A stretch of 12,671 nt of DNA from contig CAYLYP010000089.1 of NCBI GenBank assembly GCA_964387795.1, forward strand, positions 1 to 12,671, in the 5' to 3' direction. Positions 1 through 7,180 of the stretch are shown in pieces. The DNA comes from CAYLYP01 sp964387795 (GTDB taxonomy: Bacteria; Bacteroidota; Bacteroidia; Bacteroidales; UBA7960). Under the pieces are notes generated by a model. The model saw only the letters and a list, made by a program, of their open reading frames with translations. It was not told where the DNA came from and did no database searches. The position numbers were made by a program, and so were the translations under genes. The first letter of the stretch is position 1. Each line of letters opens with the position of its first letter.

Positions 1-2636
1 AAAAAGCTTGAAATGGTATTGCGGGGGTATTTTTCAAAGGCATATACTTTTGTATAGTTGCCTGAGCTACCCTGAATTGGGTTTTGATATTGGACTTCCT
101 GGTTATTTGAACCACTCAGGCTTCCCTGAACAATGCCAGATTGCACGGGAGTCCATGAATCAAAATGGGCCATCGTTTCACCTCTTGCAGGAAGGCTGTC
201 GAATTCCAATTGACAATAGTAATTACCAGGGTTTATTGTAAAAGAATAATTTGAGATGCTCATCGAATCACCCCTGTTGATAAGATAAACGGAAGGTTTT
301 ACAGCCTGGTTGTTAACCTGCTGGCCTTGAGGCTGCGAAACAAAGAGCGGGAATACATCATAGCCTTGTTGATCATAAATGAAAAGGTCGTCTATTTTCC
401 AGCTTACCTTTCCCTGTCCCACAAAACGAAAACGGATCTGTATAAGGGAATTTCCGATACAGGAATCAAGTGAAACCCACTCCCTGATATCAATAATATC
501 ATTTCCTGAATTAAATGGTTTTGAATAAAGGAGAATAATATGATTGGTAAAACTATCAGTGCTTGCTTCTATAAAAAAACAACTCTCCTGAATGATTTTG
601 CTTTGAGGTGGGAATGCAAATGCCTGGTGTTTAAATGACAGGAATGGTTTTGTTGCATTAGATATACTTATAAGGGGGGAAACCAGCATGGTTTCATGGA
701 TGGGGTCTTTAACATCAAGTGAGAAGGATGCAAAGCCATTGAAGGCTGTTGGTGACGAAAAGCCCATTCCTGAAACATTTTGGTCTAATGTGGTAATCCA
801 GTTATTTTGGCCCTGAATGGTTTTGGTACTCCAGCCTGTTTCAGCCAATGAAGGTGCCTCCCATAGCTGAAGATAGGGCAGGGTGCAAACATTCATCCCC
901 TCAGGAAAAGCACCGGTAAGGATGATAGAAAAATCCTGGCTACCGGATTGCAATTGGGCTTTGTGCGAAATACGAATGGTATAGAGGCCTGGCTGAGGAT
1001 TTTCAATAAATACTTTTTCAACATTGTCCCTGAAATTATCTCCCGTTGCAGGACTATCCATAGGTGATGCAGGATTTAGGACGAAGGGCGAATAGGTGAT
1101 GTCATCTTTTGATACCCTTAGATCCAGGTCATTGATTAGCATCAGTTGTTGGGGGTTATTCTGATCGGGCAGTGGTGTTGCCGGGGGATCATTCCATGCA
1201 ATTGTAACAACAAGGGGTGTATTACCGATTGCTTCAACCTGGAATTCAATAATGGAATCCTGAGTGAGGGTGCATTCCCTGATATTAAAAGAACCTCCAG
1301 ACTGAACGTCCTCAGATATAATACGGGCTGCATTATAGGTATTCATTAATCCCCATCCAAAACGATAATCAGGTCCCTTGTGCTCTGTAGCTGGGTCGGC
1401 ACTATGAATGACAAGAGCCTTAAGGGTGCTCGCCCTAAGCATTGAATCCGGATAAAAAGACTGAAAATGTTGGTTGATAAGAGCGATAGAGCCTGTTACG
1501 CTTGGGGTAGCCATTGAGGTTCCATCCAGCGAGGTATATGAAGTATTTGAAGGGGCAGAGGCACTTAATGTCCCAACACCTTTTGCCACAACATCTGGTT
1601 TAATACGCCCGTCATCCGTTGGTCCCCATGAGCTGAAAGATGTCATCACAACATCTGAAGGCTGGGAATAGCCGTTGTTTATTGAATGGACAGCACCAAC
1701 AGTGAGTACATTTTTAGAAACGCCCGAATGGCTGATACAATCAAATCCCAAAGTTCCTCCATCACGTTGACGGATCTGATCAGATACAACCCAGGAAGTA
1801 TCTGAATAGACATAGTGTTGTATTGGCTGATAAGGGGGGCCATATCCCCTGTCATTGCCTGCTGATTTAACAATTAAATAATAGGGGGCCAGATAAGCTA
1901 TTTCGTCCCATTCTTTAGCTGTCGAACTATAGAACCCAAAAAAGAAGTCTTCATCTTCACTCACCTGCGTGTCACCAAACCAATACCAAACCCCATCACC
2001 GGTATTATAGCGCCAGCCGGTAACAAATCCATAAGAATGGTTACTAAGGATAATCCCATTTGCCGCTGCTTCGGCCATTTCTGCCACATCATTGTTCCAT
2101 TCCCATGCCTTAAGCTGTGCCTGATATGCCATCCCTTTCGACTGGGGATGAAAGCCTTCTCCGATAAGTGTCGCTGCTACATGGGTTGAATGGGTAAGGT
2201 TTCCTGATACTTCATCTACTTGTTCAGCACGGCCCTGAAACTCCTGATGGGTCAAACGTACTTTCCCACCATCCCATAAGCCTATTGTCTGTCCAAAACC
2301 TGTTAGTCCAAAACCTGAAACACCTCCCGGATGAAGTTTGTTTGTTGAAATGGTTTGGGCTGCAGGTACATTATGGGTGATAAAGAAATAAGGCCTGTTT
2401 TCCTTAAAATATTGAAGTTCCATAAAAAGGCCTTCTTCAGGTTCCATGATAAGCGGAAAACCTGACTTTAATGCTTTCTCAACGGCCTGATCATGATTAA
2501 TTTTATATTCAGAAGATAATCGTAAGGACAAATCAATCAATACCTGTTTGTTAGGATTGTATTGATCCCTTACCTGGGAAAACACCTGGAAGCAAAAAAA
2601 CAGGCTTACAAAGAGAAACATGCTTCCTTTTTTCAT
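1..2636 (-). CDS. Secreted subtilisin-like serine protease (S8 family), multi-domain, 3' end beyond window
   Basis: Predicted exported endopeptidase; 878 complete codons are open to the window edge, so the C-terminus is missing. It starts at ATG 2636 with a signal peptide (MKKGSM, then a hydrophobic run, cleavage near VFS-Q, residues ~1-21). After a ~100-residue propeptide-like stretch comes an S8 catalytic domain with a complete triad: Asp122 in GLWDGG, His149 in THSTHVAATL and Ser374 in DGTSMATPS. The oxyanion-hole Asn261 lies in KSAGND. The usual HGTH motif is HSTH here. After the catalytic domain I see a P-domain or jelly-roll-like region (~449-580), a 'choice-of-anchor'/MAM-like beta domain (~584-748, ending IDDLFIYD) and a CARDB-like Ig domain (~755-845). 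The order resembles KP-43-like subtilases. In Bacteroidota such proteins often end in a type IX secretion sorting domain; that would lie outside the window and is inference. The gene is monocistronic as far as visible. Confidence 0.92.
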   Translation of the reverse strand, partial: MKKGSMFLFVSLFFCFQVFSQVRDQYNPNKQVLIDLSLRLSSEYKINHDQAVEKALKSGFPLIMEPEEGLFMELQYFKENRPYFFITHNVPAAQTISTNKLHPGGVSGFGLTGFGQTIGLWDGGKVRLTHQEFQGRAEQVDEVSGNLTHSTHVAATLIGEGFHPQSKGMAYQAQLKAWEWNNDVAEMAEAAANGIILSNHSYGFVTGWRYNTGDGVWYWFGDTQVSEDEDFFFGFYSSTAKEWDEIAYLAPYYLIVKSAGNDRGYGPPYQPIQHYVYSDTSWVVSDQIRQRDGGTLGFDCISHSGVSKNVLTVGAVHSINNGYSQPSDVVMTSFSSWGPTDDGRIKPDVVAKGVGTLSASAPSNTSYTSLDGTSMATPSVTGSIALINQHFQSFYPDSMLRASTLKALVIHSADPATEHKGPDYRFGWGLMNTYNAARIISEDVQSGGSFNIRECTLTQDSIIEFQVEAIGNTPLVVTIAWNDPPATPLPDQNNPQQLMLINDLDLRVSKDDITYSPFVLNPASPMDSPATGDNFRDNVEKVFIENPQPGLYTIRISHKAQLQSGSQDFSIILTGAFPEGMNVCTLPYLQLWEAPSLAETGWSTKTIQGQNNWITTLDQNVSGMGFSSPTAFNGFASFSLDVKDPIHETMLVSPLISISNATKPFLSFKHQAFAFPPQSKIIQESCFFIEASTDSFTNHIILLYSKPFNSGNDIIDIREWVSLDSCIGNSLIQIRFRFVGQGKVSWKIDDLFIYDQQGYDVFPLFVSQPQGQQVNNQAVKPSVYLINRGDSMSISNYSFTINPGNYYCQLEFDSLPARGETMAHFDSWTPVQSGIVQGSLSGSNNQEVQYQNPIQGSSGNYTKVYAFEKYPRNTISSF

Positions 2637-2683
2637 ATCATTTGATTTCGTTGAACTTTAGGGATTTTCCCAAATTTTGGATG

Positions 2684-2696
2684 GGTATTAAATACC
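2684..2696. repeat. Short inverted repeat GGTATT-A-AATACC, possible operator
   Basis: A perfect 6-bp inverted repeat with a one-base centre sits directly next to the candidate -7 box of the subtilase gene, about 50 bases upstream of its start codon. That is where a repressor site would sit. It is short and AT-rich, so chance is possible. Confidence 0.3.
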
Positions 2697-2726
2697 AAAT
2701 TAAAAATTTATTTCCCCTTATCCAAA
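2696..2726 (-). promoter_or_regulatory. Candidate Bacteroidota promoter of the subtilase gene
   Basis: On the minus strand a TTTG (-33-like, 2723-2726) is followed by a 19-base spacer and TTAATTTG (2696-2703). The latter has one mismatch to the Bacteroidota -7 consensus TAnnTTTG. It lies about 60 bases before the ATG at 2636. The spacing suits the family of promoters, but the box is imperfect and the region is AT-rich, so this is tentative. Confidence 0.4.
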
Positions 2727-2859
2727 TAACGAAAAACAAAAATGCTGCATTTCAGTAAAAACGAGTGATTTACTATGGTTTACCTATGTTTTTTAACCTG
2801 TTATATGGCTGCGTATTATACTTATGTATAAACTTACATGTTTGCGAATCAAATACTAT

Positions 2860-2926
2860 GGCTTCGGCAAGCTCAGCCACCGTAACACCTACAAGTTCTG
2901 GAATGGTGGCTGAGCCTGTCGAAACA
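2860..2926. repeat. REP-like imperfect palindrome
   Basis: Left arm 2860-2881 (core GCTCAGCCACC) and right arm 2905-2926 (core GGTGGCTGAGC) are inverted copies that match at 18 of 22 positions, including 11 consecutive bases at the inner end. They enclose a 23-base loop. The type of sequence, a GC-richer palindrome of the GGTGGCTGAGCCTGTCGAA kind in an AT-rich intergenic gap, is one I recognise as a dispersed intergenic repeat in many bacterial genomes. Only one copy is present in this window. No U-run follows either arm, so it is not a standard intrinsic terminator, although it could fold in the PBP mRNA trailer. Confidence 0.7.
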
Positions 2927-2980
2927 TGTTTTTCATTTCTGAAATAAAATCCTGACAAAAAAAGATTTAATATGCTGTTT

Positions 2981-3002
2981 TAAAAAATAACCTCTCAGGC
3001 TA
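2981..3002 (-). terminator. Candidate intrinsic terminator after the PBP gene
   Basis: On the minus strand, six bases past the PBP stop codon, TAGCCT-GAG-AGGTTA forms a 6-bp stem (one G-U pair) with a 3-base loop and runs straight into six T residues. The short stem suggests modest efficiency. It would end the holB-ricT-gldH-pbp transcript and separate it from the subtilase gene. Confidence 0.5.
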
Positions 3003-3007
3003 ACTCA

Positions 3008-5269
3008 TTAGTCCCAGGTCGTTTTAAAAATATTGTCCTCGGGAGGTGATGAAGATTCAAATTTTGAACAGTCAAGGCTGAAGTTAATTGGCTTCATAGG
3101 AGTTTCAAAGTCTTCCTGGCTCAGGTTAATAGACTTATCGGCATATACTTTTTTCATAAATATAGCCCAGATGGGGAGCGACATGTTTGCGCCCTGTCCC
3201 AGGGTAATAGTCCTGAACCTTACAGCACGGTCTTCAGCGCCCACCCAAACACCCGCAGCAAGGTTTGGGGTGATTCCCATAAACCAACCATCAGAGTTGT
3301 TTTGTGTAGTACCTGTTTTCCCTGCAATAGGGTTTGTAAGTTCATATCTGTATCTCAGCCTGGCACCAGTACCGCTTTCCACAACCCCTTTCATAAGGCA
3401 TAGCATCAGATAGGCTGTTTCTTCGCTCATGGCTTCTTCCTGATAAGGCATAAATGACTCAATAAGGTTGCCGTTTTTATCAGTGATGTGGGTTATAAAT
3501 ACCGGTTCGACATAAACGCCTTTGTTTGCAAAAGTGCTCATTGCCCCAACCATCTCATAAACAGAAAGGTCTGGTGTCCCAAGGCAAATAGAAGGTACCG
3601 GGTCGATATGGCTTTTAATGCCCATGCGTCGCACAAGTTTAATAAGTGCCAGGGGAGAGTATCTTTTAATCAGATATGCCGAAACATAGTTAACGCTGTT
3701 TGCCAAAGCCCATTTTAGGGTAACCATTTCTCCTTCCCTGTCGGAAGAAGAGTTCTTTGGTGTCCATATTGTTCCATCAACATTTGTAAAAGAAACAGGG
3801 ATGTTTGGCACTTCAGTACAAGGGCCAAACTCACCTTCCTGCATGGCAAGGGTATAAAGGAAAGGCTTAAATGTTGAACCTACCTGACGCTTACTTTGAA
3901 CTACATGGTCAAATTTAAAGTGCTTATAGTTGATGCCTCCCACATAGGCTTTAACATGCCCTGTCTGTGGTTCAACTGCCATTAACCCGGCTTGTAGGAA
4001 GTGCTTATAATACAGGATTGAATCCATTGGCGACATGATAGTATCAATTTCACCTTTCCAGGTAAATATTGTCATGCTTTGAGGTGTGTTAAAAATCTTC
4101 CGTATCATATCTTCAGGAACATCTGCTTTTTTGAGCCTGATATACCTTTCGCTCCTTTTCATTGAGAGCTCCATGAGCCTTGTAATATCCTTCTGGGAAA
4201 CATCATGGCCAAATGGCGCATTCTTATGCCCCTTCCAGTGATTAAAAAAAGCGGGCTGTAAGTCCTTTCCCATGTGCTCATCAACGGCTTCCTCGGCGTA
4301 TTTCTGCATACGCGAATCAATGGTGGTGTATATCTTCAATCCATCCTTATAGATGTTGTAAGGCTCACCGTCTGGTTTAATTTTTGTCTTACACCACTCA
4401 ATAAGATTAAGACGGAGTGACTCCCTGAAATAAGTTGCAAGGCCTGAGTTTTGATCCTGCACCCTGAACCTTGACATATCAAGTGGGACATTGCGAATGC
4501 TGTCATACATCTCATTTGTAATATACCCATACCTGCGCATCTGGTTCAATACTACTTCCCTGCGGTTGATGGCCCTTTCAGGGTTCCTTACAGGGTTAAA
4601 CCAACTTGGTGCCTTAAGCATGCCTACCAAAATAGCAGCTTCTTCAATTTTCAATGAGTCAGGTGATGTATTGAAATATGTCTTGGCTGCGGATTTAATT
4701 CCAAAAGCATGGCTTCCAAAATCCACAGTGTTAAGATACATGGCAATAATCTCGTTTTTTGTATAATTGCGTTCCAGCTTGGCAGCCGTAACCCATTCCT
4801 TAAGCTTTACGATTACCATTTTAAAGATATTGGGGTTTTCAGGCCTGTCAAACAGGTTCTTTGCCAATTGCTGGCTGATGGTACTGCCTCCTCCGGCACT
4901 TCTGTTCCCACCCAAAACGTTTTTAACAATCACCCTGAACATACTCCTTACATCAACACCTGAGTGGTTTTCGAATCGCACGTCCTCAGTTGCAACAAGT
5001 GCATTCACAAGATGTGGGGATAAATCCTCAAATCGCACGTTCGACCTGTTGTGAATATAATAAGTCCCCAACATAACCCCATCAGCAGAATAAATTTCGC
5101 TTGCCAGATTGCTTTGAGGGTTTTCCAACTCCTTAAAAGAAGGCATAAAACCCATTAACCCCACAGAAATAAGGAATAGCAAAAGGAACATAAATGCGAA
5201 GGGGAATGCAAAAAGAATCCAGAACCATTTCAGGAAAAACCGCTTATCGGTTGTTATTTTTTTGCTCAT
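3008..5269 (-). CDS. Bifunctional class A penicillin-binding protein (PBP1A type)
   Basis: Peptidoglycan synthase of the cytoplasmic membrane that polymerises lipid II into glycan strands and cross-links the peptides. The 753-residue protein begins with one membrane segment (~11-40). The GT51 glycosyltransferase domain (~55-230) shows the catalytic Glu95 in ATEDVRFENHSG, the GGSTISQQLAKNLF motif at 127-140 and NYTKNEIIAMYLN at 168-180. The transpeptidase domain (~430-700) has all three penicillin-binding motifs: S465-T-F-K468, S525-V-N527 and K651-T-G653. A linker of roughly 100 residues (~335-430) separates the conserved IYTTIDSRMQ stretch from the transpeptidase core. The length is normal for a Bacteroidota class A PBP. 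The ATG at 5269 begins the membrane anchor directly. It follows gldH by 36 bases with no promoter box between, so the two are probably co-transcribed. The exact name (mrcA, ponA, pbpC) is not settled by sequence alone. Confidence 0.95.
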   Translation of the reverse strand: MSKKITTDKRFFLKWFWILFAFPFAFMFLLLFLISVGLMGFMPSFKELENPQSNLASEIYSADGVMLGTYYIHNRSNVRFEDLSPHLVNALVATEDVRFENHSGVDVRSMFRVIVKNVLGGNRSAGGGSTISQQLAKNLFDRPENPNIFKMVIVKLKEWVTAAKLERNYTKNEIIAMYLNTVDFGSHAFGIKSAAKTYFNTSPDSLKIEEAAILVGMLKAPSWFNPVRNPERAINRREVVLNQMRRYGYITNEMYDSIRNVPLDMSRFRVQDQNSGLATYFRESLRLNLIEWCKTKIKPDGEPYNIYKDGLKIYTTIDSRMQKYAEEAVDEHMGKDLQPAFFNHWKGHKNAPFGHDVSQKDITRLMELSMKRSERYIRLKKADVPEDMIRKIFNTPQSMTIFTWKGEIDTIMSPMDSILYYKHFLQAGLMAVEPQTGHVKAYVGGINYKHFKFDHVVQSKRQVGSTFKPFLYTLAMQEGEFGPCTEVPNIPVSFTNVDGTIWTPKNSSSDREGEMVTLKWALANSVNYVSAYLIKRYSPLALIKLVRRMGIKSHIDPVPSICLGTPDLSVYEMVGAMSTFANKGVYVEPVFITHITDKNGNLIESFMPYQEEAMSEETAYLMLCLMKGVVESGTGARLRYRYELTNPIAGKTGTTQNNSDGWFMGITPNLAAGVWVGAEDRAVRFRTITLGQGANMSLPIWAIFMKKVYADKSINLSQEDFETPMKPINFSLDCSKFESSSPPEDNIFKTTWD

Positions 5270-5305
5270 AATAAGGGAAGGTTAGTCCTTTAAAAAAATA
5301 TTTTG

Positions 5306-5779
5306 TTATTGCTTTTCAATTTTTATGCCAACATCAGTTATGTCTGAAATCTCATCAACACGCATACCATGCTCGAATGAAAATTCGTAAATGCCTTTTT
5401 GGGGGAACAATACACCGGTGCGATATAAAAAGGTATTTGATTTAATTTTGCCAAAGCCTTCACCATTCCAGGTCCCATCAGGCTGTGCAAGCGCACATTC
5501 TACAGTATCCCTGAAAAGCCTCCCATCAGGGAAATGGGTATTTACAAAGAAATAGAAGTTTGAATATGGATACTCCGTTGTATTTCTTATGTGGATGAAA
5601 ATATCGTAACGCGGGATGGTGTCATTAATCTCAACCTGAAAGTTAAAAAGACTGTCTTTATGCCATAGCCCTTCAGGGATTTTTTGATTTTTATCGAAAA
5701 CAACGTCCTGGTTGCAAGCCATAAAAAACATGCTTATTAAGAAAAACAGGACTATTGATTTCATTGAACACATTTTCAT
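5306..5779 (-). CDS. gldH: Gliding-motility-associated lipoprotein GldH
   Basis: Small predicted lipoprotein of the GldH family, 157 residues. It has a lipoprotein signal peptide: a basic/hydrophobic stretch MKSIVLFF, then FFMAC with the lipidation Cys at residue 22. The mature part is all-beta in appearance, with family-typical stretches such as IRNTTEYPYSNFYFF, FPDGRLFRDTVEC and FPQKGIYEFSFEHGMR. GldH is needed for gliding in Flavobacterium johnsoniae, but homologues are kept in many non-gliding Bacteroidota, so motility should not be assumed. Starts at 5779, 5773 and 5764 are all ATG in frame. The last gives a tidier signal peptide (MKSIV..., Cys at 17) and removes an odd Cys from the n-region. 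The gene sits between ricT and the PBP gene, which suggests an envelope role. Confidence 0.88.
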   Translation of the reverse strand: MKMCSMKSIVLFFLISMFFMACNQDVVFDKNQKIPEGLWHKDSLFNFQVEINDTIPRYDIFIHIRNTTEYPYSNFYFFVNTHFPDGRLFRDTVECALAQPDGTWNGEGFGKIKSNTFLYRTGVLFPQKGIYEFSFEHGMRVDEISDITDVGIKIEKQ

Positions 5780-5799
5780 TGTCAGATTTTTTATAGATA

Positions 5800-5806
5800 C
5801 AAACTA
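5800..5806 (-). promoter_or_regulatory. Weak promoter-like box upstream of gldH
   Basis: TAGTTTG on the minus strand resembles the -7 box TAnnTTTG with one spacer base missing, about 20 bases before the first gldH ATG. No clear -33 element is visible. It would give gldH-pbp its own transcript within the cluster, but the match is poor. Confidence 0.22.
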
Positions 5807-5871
5807 TCGTCCCGCAATATCCGAATGACATTTAGTTTTTAGCTCTGCCTGGGAATGCCCTATGTATGGAT

Positions 5872-5911
5872 TTCATTTGTTTTCTGTTGAAAAACGTAAA
5901 GAAAACATGAA
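5872..5911. repeat. Hairpin-forming inverted repeat between ricT and gldH
   Basis: TTCAT-TT-GTTTTCT (5872-5885) is inverted as AGAAAACATGAA (5900-5911). This gives 12 paired bases with a 2-base bulge and a 14-base loop. It lies 36 bases past the ricT stop codon. No T-run follows on the minus strand, so it is not a classic terminator. It may be an mRNA processing or stability element, or chance in AT-rich DNA. Confidence 0.35.
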
Positions 5912-5946
5912 TATTATATTTTTGGGCAAAAGCTTATCCTTGCTTG

Positions 5947-7104
5947 TTATTCGGGTCTAAAATTATCCCTTCTTTTTTTGTTTTTCTTCTTTTTCCTTGG
6001 TCGCTGAGGTTCGTCAAACCTGTTTAGGTCGTCTTCCTGATTGCTGCTGAAATCAAAATCAGCATCTGTTTGTTTAACGACAGGGATTTCAACCAATTCC
6101 TCAATTTCTTCAGGATGGGCACCTTTGGCGTTCATCTGTTGTATTTTTACAACGGTTTTTGGATCAACCTTAATGAAGAATCCCGGATTATCATCGTAAG
6201 CATACCAAAGGATTTTTTTAAGCACATCGGTTTTAACATGATGCGCCCTGCCCCTTTTTGTAACAAGGGGTATCTGGGTATCTGGCAGTTCTTTTGCGGC
6301 CTCTACATAACAATCATTTTCATAATTGATACAACATTTGAGCTTGCTGCATTGCCCGGCCAATTTTTGAGGGTTCAGGGAGAGTTGCTGATTGCGGGCT
6401 GCCACAGTTGATACAGATTTAAAGCTTGTAAGCCATGTTGCACAACACAGTTCACGACCACATGAGCCAATGCCACCAAGGCGGCTGGCTTCCTGCCTCA
6501 TGCCTATCTGGCGCATTTCAATCCTTACACCAAATGCCTCCGCCATTATTTTTATCAATTCCCTGAAGTCAACCCTGTCATCGGCAGTATAATAAAATAT
6601 CGCTTTTGTCTTGTCGCCCTGATATTCCACATCGCTGATTTTCATTTGCAATTGTTTGTCAACAGCAAACTCCCTGGAGCGGTACATGGTAGGGATTTCA
6701 AGTTCAAGGGCAGAAATCCATTTTTCAATGTCAGTAGGTTTGGCCCTTCGGTACACCTTTTTAAGGTCAGGGCTTGAAGGTGATTGCCGCTTCTTCTTCA
6801 TCTGGGCAATTACAAGCTCACCTGTCAGGGTAACAATACCAATGTCATGGCCTGGGGTTGCTTCTACTGCCACAATGTCACCTTCTTCGAGTTCAAGGTC
6901 AACAGGTGCAATAAAAAAATCCTTACGGCTGTTTTTAAACCTTATCTCTACAAGTTCGGCAGGAGGAAACCCCTCTGGAGAGGGAATGCCATTTAACCAA
7001 TTGTAAACATTGAGTTTATTACATCCATGAGAATATACCTGGTTTTTATTTTGGGGGTCGGGAGCACATTTGCATCCGCGTGATATGTAGTCTGTCTTGC
7101 TCAA
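5947..7104 (-). CDS. ricT: RicT/YaaT-like PSP1-domain protein
   Basis: PSP1 C-terminal-domain protein related to Bacillus RicT (YaaT). RicT works in a [4Fe-4S]-carrying complex that modulates RNase Y and phosphorelay signalling; the role in Bacteroidota is less clear. With the start used here it has 385 residues: an N-terminal Cys motif (RGCKC, Cys11/13, and HGCNK, Cys28), an acidic beta-rich PSP1 region and the two hallmark clusters GSCGRELCC (Cys215/220/221) and GQCSKLKCC (Cys252/257/258), plus Cys265. The tail is lysine/arginine-rich (KKKKNKKRR), suggesting nucleic-acid contact. The frame opens at a TTG at 7149, but that TTG is part of a consensus -7 box, so I prefer TTG 7104 (MSKTDYISRGC...). 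No in-frame ATG exists near the N-terminus. It lies 76 bases after holB, co-directional. Confidence 0.87.
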   Translation of the reverse strand: MSKTDYISRGCKCAPDPQNKNQVYSHGCNKLNVYNWLNGIPSPEGFPPAELVEIRFKNSRKDFFIAPVDLELEEGDIVAVEATPGHDIGIVTLTGELVIAQMKKKRQSPSSPDLKKVYRRAKPTDIEKWISALELEIPTMYRSREFAVDKQLQMKISDVEYQGDKTKAIFYYTADDRVDFRELIKIMAEAFGVRIEMRQIGMRQEASRLGGIGSCGRELCCATWLTSFKSVSTVAARNQQLSLNPQKLAGQCSKLKCCINYENDCYVEAAKELPDTQIPLVTKRGRAHHVKTDVLKKILWYAYDDNPGFFIKVDPKTVVKIQQMNAKGAHPEEIEELVEIPVVKQTDADFDFSSNQEDDLNRFDEPQRPRKKKKNKKRRDNFRPE

Positions 7105-7146
7105 TTTTCTGGTATTTAATACATTAAAACAATTAATGTCTGGTGG

Positions 7147-7154
7147 CAAATATA
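7147..7154 (-). promoter_or_regulatory. Bacteroidota -7 box (TATATTTG) for ricT
   Basis: A perfect TAnnTTTG match lies between the holB stop codon and the preferred ricT start, about 43 bases before TTG 7104. No good TTTG is seen at the -33 distance. If used, it gives ricT a promoter inside the cluster and excludes translation from TTG 7149, which overlaps the box. Confidence 0.45.
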
Positions 7155-7180
7155 CTAAAAAATATAATACGCCATTGACC

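Larger units (their letters stand above)
2637..3007. other. Gene-free gap between the PBP and subtilase genes
   Basis: This 371-base gap holds, from right to left, a candidate terminator for the PBP gene, a REP-like imperfect palindrome and the promoter region of the subtilase gene. Two short open frames (on opposite strands) run across the palindrome, but they resemble no known protein and owe their openness to the repeat. I find no convincing small gene or RNA gene in it. Confidence 0.7.

Noticed and set aside
1142..1873. Several short frames on both strands within the subtilase gene
   Set aside because: They are shadows of a continuous minus-strand subtilase frame that shows catalytic motifs across the same bases.
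2765..2958. Two short open frames, one on each strand (60 and 61 codons), in the subtilase/PBP gap
   Set aside because: Both run across the REP-like palindrome, which keeps the frames open on both strands. The proteins resemble nothing known and neither has a good promoter or start context.
5931..5946. Possible terminator directly after ricT
   Set aside because: The stem around GCAA/TTGC is only 4-5 pairs and no T-run follows on the minus strand.
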